25,287 nucleotides of DNA from Cristatella mucedo. Taxonomy: Eukaryota > Bryozoa > Phylactolaemata > Cristatellidae. Every line of letters starts with the position of its first letter. Position 1 is the stretch's first letter. The notes below the pieces were generated by a model, which made no database searches, was not told the DNA's origin, and saw nothing but the letters and a program-made list of their open reading frames with translations. The position numbers and the translations under genes were made by a program. Location: positions 1 through 25,287 of the forward strand of contig WPIO01000564.1 in assembly GCA_009760855.2 (NCBI GenBank), read 5' to 3'. Of the stretch, positions 20,961-25,287 are shown in pieces.

Positions 20961-21403
20961 CCTTATTACAGCTGTCTGGTCCCAGCCAACCGAACCTAGC
21001 CTGGATACAACTCTATACAACGACTTCACAGCAACAATTTCTACTAACTACGAAAAGCATTGTTTCCTATTTACTTGACGGGGACCTGTACTGCTCCGAT
21101 ATATAGTAAACACACCTATGCAAATTGTTGAGGCACGAATTTGAAAGGTGCTCATCTCAATGTCCCAGCTGTTCATTTATATCCACATAATATTTAAAGC
21201 ATGTGCGCGAAATTGATTGGGTGAAACGAAGCGCTCGACCGTGTTTGTAGTCTCAGCTCTGCTGATGCAGCAAGCAGACGCAGGTGCATCATGTGCCTCA
21301 TTCTTGGCAAGGGAGGTAACAATGGCGTCGGTAGTGCTGTTGTAGGGGCTGAATTCTGGGAAACACTAGAGGCACCGAACGGCGCGTCTTAAGTACTACA
21401 TCG

Positions 21404-22560
21404 CTACATCTCAGGCCAGGCTCTCCTGCATCCACCATTAAACCAATCGGCGAGATTCACTTTGGCTGGCGTTGGCAGAAGCGTTCGGTCATGTATCGCA
21501 AGGCACAGTTTGCACAAGGCTTTGTCTAACTGAGCGTCCAGGCCTTCGTGGGCCACATATGTTTCTCTCCATCTATGATAGTAATTAAATGACTTCTGGC
21601 TGGACGAGACCACCTGAAGAAACGCACCCAGGTCACGGAGTGTCGTGAAATTCTCGGCATGAATGAAGGAGTTGGGCGGTGCCACTGCTTTGTAGTAGCT
21701 CATAGGAGCACCCATCACGATCGGTATGGCTCCGCCCGGCGAGGCGAGTACCTTCCAAAACTTCTCAGTGACATAATCAGGGCACAAACTATTCTCAAAA
21801 GCCAAGAAGAAGGCATAACTGGAGCTAAGCTCTAATTCACAGTCAGCGCCGTCATTGGGCATGGCTTTAACCCCACGCACTTTCCGAATATGTCCACCTG
21901 AACGAAACTGGACAGCCTTTTGACGTAGTTTATTCTTTCTTTGTCGCAATTACTGACCAACCAATACGCGTACGGCTTTCTTTTCTTGAAGTCACCTTGC
22001 ATGGTTCCCATTCGGTGAGGCGTCCTCATTACTGGCTCATAGTGACCATAGGTAACCGTCAACTCGGAATCATTCCTGTATGTCATCGTCAAGTTGAATA
22101 TCGAGTTGTAGTCATCTGAAATGCCAGCATTGAGGGGAGACTCAAGGTTGAAAAGAACCCAGTATTGATCTGGCGAACGCATTCTTGAAGGAAGATTATA
22201 TAAATTGGTGTCACGGGCATGTAAAACTACAGCACTGGCAAGACCTGCTTGTTCCTTGTCGCTGGTGAAGATGCATAAGTTGCTGCGGCCGCAAGTGGAA
22301 GTTGTCCTACCACCTAAAAGACTTTCGAACGATATTCCAAAAAACCCTGTCCAAAAAAGAATCACTGTTGAAGAACGTTTTTCATTATCTGAGATTGAAA
22401 TATTGTGTGCAGTTCCACCAACGATTTTAATCAAGTCGCTCAAGCTTCGTCTTTTTGATAAATGGAAGTAAATAATAAGCGTGAGTATGATGATGGCTGT
22501 CAAAATCCGAAATGTCTTCGGCAGGCTCCATGTCAGACTGGTTAACGTGAGAGACTCCAT
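21404..22560 (-). pseudogene. GT10 alpha-1,3-fucosyltransferase, copy B (one frameshift)
   Basis: The enzyme type transfers fucose from GDP-fucose to GlcNAc on N-glycans or Lewis-type chains in the Golgi. The ATG at 22560-22558 is followed by a short basic tail, a membrane anchor at about residues 18-34, and a lumenal region with ILFWTGFFG (67-75). Next come WVLFNLESP (134-142), FNLTMTYRNDSE (155-166) and YAYWLVSNC (197-205), with VDIFGKC at 222-228. The GDP-fucose motif FENSLCPDYVTEKFW and the C-terminal cysteines (LCKLCLAIHD, GGCRRAW) complete the domain. N-glycosylation sites are at N53, N156 and N163. One base is missing at about 21856 compared with copy A, which shifts frame after codon 235; 22560-21857 and 21856-21404 are otherwise open. 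Allowing for it, the length is 385 residues, normal for GT10. It could be a recent pseudogene, an assembly error or a polymorphic allele. Confidence 0.85.
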
Positions 22561-22586
22561 GCATCAAGCGGTTTCAGTTATTCGAC

Positions 22587-22608
22587 CTGACAAAAATAAG
22601 AAATGTTT
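22587..22608 (-). other. Probable 3' splice acceptor before the fucosyltransferase start, copy B
   Basis: The minus strand reads TTTCTTATTTTTGTCAG and then G, 26 bases before the ATG. The pyrimidine run and CAG are kept in copy A although the bases within it differ. It supports a spliced 5' UTR with an intron-free coding region. Confidence 0.5.
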
Positions 22609-22971
22609 GCAATCTGCTTGGATCGTGTGCTCATCTCACAATTCAGCATCATCACACAAAGCTGCTGTGTACACCTATTGTAAATTCAAAAGTTTTGTCA
22701 GTAACATGATGCTGCAATGATAATTGTCATAAAAAGACATATTTGTAGTATCCTCAACGAAGTAAATTCTTTTCTCCGCCCCTAGCATAGGCTGTCATTT
22801 AAGTATGCCACTGTCTTCACATGCCTACGCATTCAAAAAAGAATTCACATTTAAGGATCCAATGCTGTGGGGGACAGGTGGTTTCTTGCCTTCTTTTCCT
22901 TATTTTTATTATAAGATAGCTGCGATGTGAGGCCGTCCGCAGTAAAGCTGAACGCTAAAAAATAGTCTCGC
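22609..22971. other. Upstream region of copy B, no gene
   Basis: It matches block A and probably contains intron or promoter sequence of the fucosyltransferase. No coding content or defensible promoter motif was seen. Confidence 0.4.
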
Positions 22972-23042
22972 GGGGAAGTGGTTTAGGGGTAAACTTTATG
23001 ACTTTTGTCATAAGAGTGGGTGGTTCGATGCCAATCTTGACT
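22972..23042 (+). tRNA. tRNA-like relic (anticodon would be UUU), probable pseudo-tRNA
   Basis: The A box TGGTTTAGGGG (22979-22989) and B box GGTTCGATGCC (23022-23032) both fit the consensus and are 43 bases apart, as in tRNA genes. A D stem GTTT/AAAC pairs fully, TTATG/CATAA form an anticodon stem around ACTTTTGT, and the T stem pairs at three positions plus one G-U. The acceptor stem (GGGGAAG with CTTGACT) has four pairs, one G-U and two mismatches. The anticodon loop has eight bases instead of seven. Block A keeps only the B-box part (AGTTCGATGCC). A decayed tRNA or tRNA-derived SINE head, or chance, are the options. Confidence 0.3.
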
Positions 23043-23054
23043 TGGAAGTACAAT

Positions 23055-23502
23055 ATTTCAGATATTTACGCACAAGCAAGAGAATGTTCCTAACTGTGAG
23101 TGACAAATCTTTGAAGTCGACATACTGCCTAATAGAGAGTCAGTGCTAGTCGGTGAGTAGTGGTGGAATGTGGTAGGTGCAATGTTCTTGACAGGCAAGC
23201 CTAGCTGCATAGTTTAGATCCATAGGTAAGACGAGCTTCGAGATGTGAGTTATAGATGTCTTGATGAGATGTCAAAATTATTTCGACTAATTTGGTTGTA
23301 ATATCCTTATCTAAGCTGGCCGGAATTTCCACGATGGTGTGCAGCAGAAAGTAGGCGGACGTGACTGTCGAGCTGATGTGGTCACCTAGTAAAATTTCAC
23401 CTTGGAGCGAGGCATCTAAATTTAGTGCGGATGCGACAGGGGATATGCTGATTGAAGCCCATTTGGAAGTCAGGCTTTCCAATTTTCGAATAACACTAGA
23501 TA
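23055..23502 (-). mobile_element. Old L2 LINE relic in block B
   Basis: Read leftward from 23482 it encodes LGDHISSTVTSAYFLLHTI, LDKDITTKLVEIILTS and further worn sequence, which is the family-1 region between the reverse transcriptase and C-terminal domain. It is the same relic as at 3700-4637 and lies upstream of the fucosyltransferase in the same orientation. Confidence 0.75.
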
Positions 23503-23575
23503 TAATAATAATACATTTGATGTAGTGCCCTCAGACAACTCAATCTCTTTCTAGGCACTTTACATTTGCTGCAAA
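23503..23575 (-). mobile_element. L2 3' end fragment (hairpin and tail only)
   Basis: ATAATAATAAT at about 23503-23512 is the tail, followed by the hairpin AGTGCC/GGCACT (23524-23559) and TTTACATTTGCTGCAAA of the 3' UTR. It is absent from block A, so it either inserted at the edge of B or marks the breakpoint. No target duplication could be found. Confidence 0.75.
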
Positions 23576-23687
23576 GGAATTAAGTTATTTATTTATCAAT
23601 AAGTTTTTTTTTAGGATGCTCCTCAAGCTTCTTTAATCATTGCTTTCAATGAGCCGCTTTACGAACCTCAAATAGCCATTTAGAGAA
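23576..23687. other. Short unassigned spacer
   Basis: T-rich sequence between the LINE tail and repeat D. No feature was recognised. Confidence 0.4.
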
Positions 23688-24163
23688 AGCGTAAAGATTT
23701 GTGGTAAACTGAGGATTAGTCTGGCTTTTTTATTTCTTTATCCAATGGTAAGCCTCAGTTCAGATCTCAGCTTTCATGTCTGCGTCCTGACATTATTAGC
23801 AATCCTCCACAAAAAGCCGCAAGCCGTTCGCTAGAAAGAAAATCGCAATTTTCTCAATTTATCTTTGTTGTTCATTGAACACAATTGAATTCAAAAACGC
23901 CTCCACTTTGCGAAAGTTCCTCGGAAGATTTGCGGTTTGCAATATGACCATTGCTGCTTTTAGCCACATGGCCGGGAACTTGAACTGACTAACGTGCTGC
24001 AAGAGCATTACAGTCGGCTACCTTTTTCCGGCCGTACCCAGCTTTTTCCCATAAATGTTAAAGCCGTGCTTCGTCTGGATCGGCCATCCGACAACAAAGA
24101 TCCACAAAACCTCGGACACAACCACCACCGCGCCGTTCTCAAGCAGCAGCTGCCTGTACGAAT

Positions 24164-24213
<50 letters not shown>

Positions 24214-25030
24214 TTCGAGTATAAGCTTCTGGGCGGTTCAGAGTCTTTAACTTTCTGGATGACTTCTGCCCTACGTGTGGATTTGAAATCTTTATGACTA
24301 CGAATATGAGCGCAAAGAAAGCAAAGAGCAAATTGCTTAATTCAGAAGGAACGCGCAGCCAAATAGGAAGAAATGAGAGCGAACTCTGCTTCGAATAGCG
24401 TACTGTTCGGCAGTACTGCGACGCAATTGCCGGAAGAAGAATCTAAATCTACAGCAAAGAAGACAAGGAAAATCCACTGCAAACCCCCCTCCAAAAAAGC
24501 TTGTTGGCTACTGCTGGTTGTTCAATAATCAGCTGCAGACGTAATCTGCAAGCCGAGTTTCGGATTAACTGTAGTACTCTGCCCTTCTACCGGTCCAGTA
24601 GCCTCATCAACTGGCTACCCAGGACGCCTGCTGCCAGTCTAGCTGTCAACGGGGAACTGCCATGCTGTCGACGACTTTGCTGGTCGCAGGTGCATCCTGA
24701 TGGACATGTTGCTCCGCCTACAATCCTCCGGCTATGCATCCAGACAACCGCAGACGGCTTGCTCAGGCAGCGGCACTTTCTTGCTTACGCTTTCTGATAA
24801 AGCTGATGAAGGGTGTGGCAAGAAGCGGCATCTTTTATTTTGAGCTTTATGGCACTCAAGCGAGTCTGGCAAGCTTTAAAGTTAGCCCCCCCCCGCCCTA
24901 CGTCGGCACCTGCCCATCGTTATCGGTGCGTTTGCTCACCACTGCTCACCACACGACCATCGGCCTGGCTGGCCATGGCTGTACTGCCGTGATGGTAGCT
25001 GTTTGACGCTTAATATCGCCTAAATGGACA
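23688..25030 (+). repeat. Dispersed repeat, copy D
   Basis: It is the partner of 10120-11808 and is the cleaner copy because it lacks the roughly 370-base segment and the 23-bp tandem duplication of C. It follows block B directly, in the same order and orientation as C follows A. It may therefore belong to one larger duplication, but the diverged third copy at 5510-5725 shows that the element also moves or spreads on its own. Confidence 0.75.
24166..24210. repeat. (CT)n microsatellite inside repeat D
   Basis: A pure CT/TC run of 45 bases at the position equivalent to 10606-10660 in copy C. Confidence 0.95.
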
Positions 25031-25287
25031 GAAACAGACGATCCTCGAGCAGTCGATTAAATCGCATTCGTCGTTCCACGTGGTTTAGAGCAAAGAGGAG
25101 AATGGAGTGTCTATGCCGGCCTGAAGAGCAGCAAAAAGTCCCACAGTTCTCGCCAATAGTGGCTGAATCTTGGGAGGAGACCCAGCTCAAAACATTTGTG
25201 CTCACCCCTGGAGCTAGCACAGCTCCGCAGCATAAGTACAAAGTAAAGTGCCGTGTTCAGGAGTGCCTCAGCCTCCCAGGTCTTGAT
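25031..25287. other. Unassigned right end
   Basis: Similarity to copy C stops near 25030. No coding content or repeat was recognised to the end of the window. Confidence 0.4.

Larger units (their letters stand above)
21013..23502. repeat. Duplicated block B (fucosyltransferase plus LINE relic)
   Basis: This is the direct-repeat partner of 1680-4637. It lacks the LINE that interrupts A, and has its own LINE tail immediately after the right edge. The start-to-start distance between the blocks is about 19.3 kb. Confidence 0.9.

Noticed and set aside
21832-21949. Programmed ribosomal frameshifting joining the two overlapping frames of copy B
   Set aside because: Copy A has the extra base and stays in frame at this point, there is no clear slippery heptamer, and GT10 genes are not known to use frameshifting. 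A one-base deletion is simpler.
23201-23482. 93-codon minus-strand frame as a separate gene upstream of the fucosyltransferase
   Set aside because: TVTSAYFLLHTI and LDKDITTKLVE are L2 ORF2 motifs, and the rest continues into LINE sequence.

Overview
This window looks like intergenic or gene-poor genomic DNA of an invertebrate metazoan. The signs are a divergent GT10 fucosyltransferase locus, several L2-clade (CR1/L2-like) LINE copies, a ZMYM1-type hAT transposase, long (CT)n/(GA)n runs, and no operon-like packing. The phylum cannot be fixed from sequence alone; a lophotrochozoan, chelicerate or cnidarian would all fit. I see no bacterial, plasmid or CRISPR features and no intact gene.

Layout. 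1-1156: 3' part of an L2-like LINE (+), with a short copy of its own family nested inside it and a second worn LINE tail after it. 1680-4637 (block A): a GT10 alpha-1,3-fucosyltransferase pseudogene (-) followed by an old LINE relic, itself broken by a younger LINE. 4638-6973: a (GA)n run, one worn copy of an unnamed dispersed repeat, otherwise unassigned. 6974-10030: the most complete LINE here (-), with endonuclease and reverse transcriptase recognisable but broken. 10120-11808: copy C of the dispersed repeat. 11921-14850: a decayed hAT transposase (+) with a (CT)n expansion inside its zinc-finger coding region and a LINE fragment inserted further on. 14851-17995: nothing recognised. 18005-18878: a LINE insertion (+) with a 9-bp target-site duplication. 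19082-20040: an older LINE copy (-). 20041-21012: unassigned, partly GC-rich. 21013-23502 (block B): the second fucosyltransferase copy, almost intact, with the same LINE relic. 23503-23575: another LINE tail. 23688-25030: copy D of the dispersed repeat.

History that can be read. Blocks A and B are direct repeats of about 2.49 kb once a 468-bp LINE insertion in A is discounted, and B keeps the empty site. Both fucosyltransferase copies keep a polypyrimidine-CAG splice acceptor just before the start codon, so they arose by DNA duplication rather than retrocopying. Copy A has two stops and two frameshifts; copy B has one single-base frameshift. Their catalytic halves are far more alike than the sequence on either side, which suggests gene conversion. 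The most useful points for follow-up are that conversion tract, the datable nested insertions, a tRNA-like sequence in block B, the microsatellite born inside a transposase exon, and the unnamed C/D repeat family.
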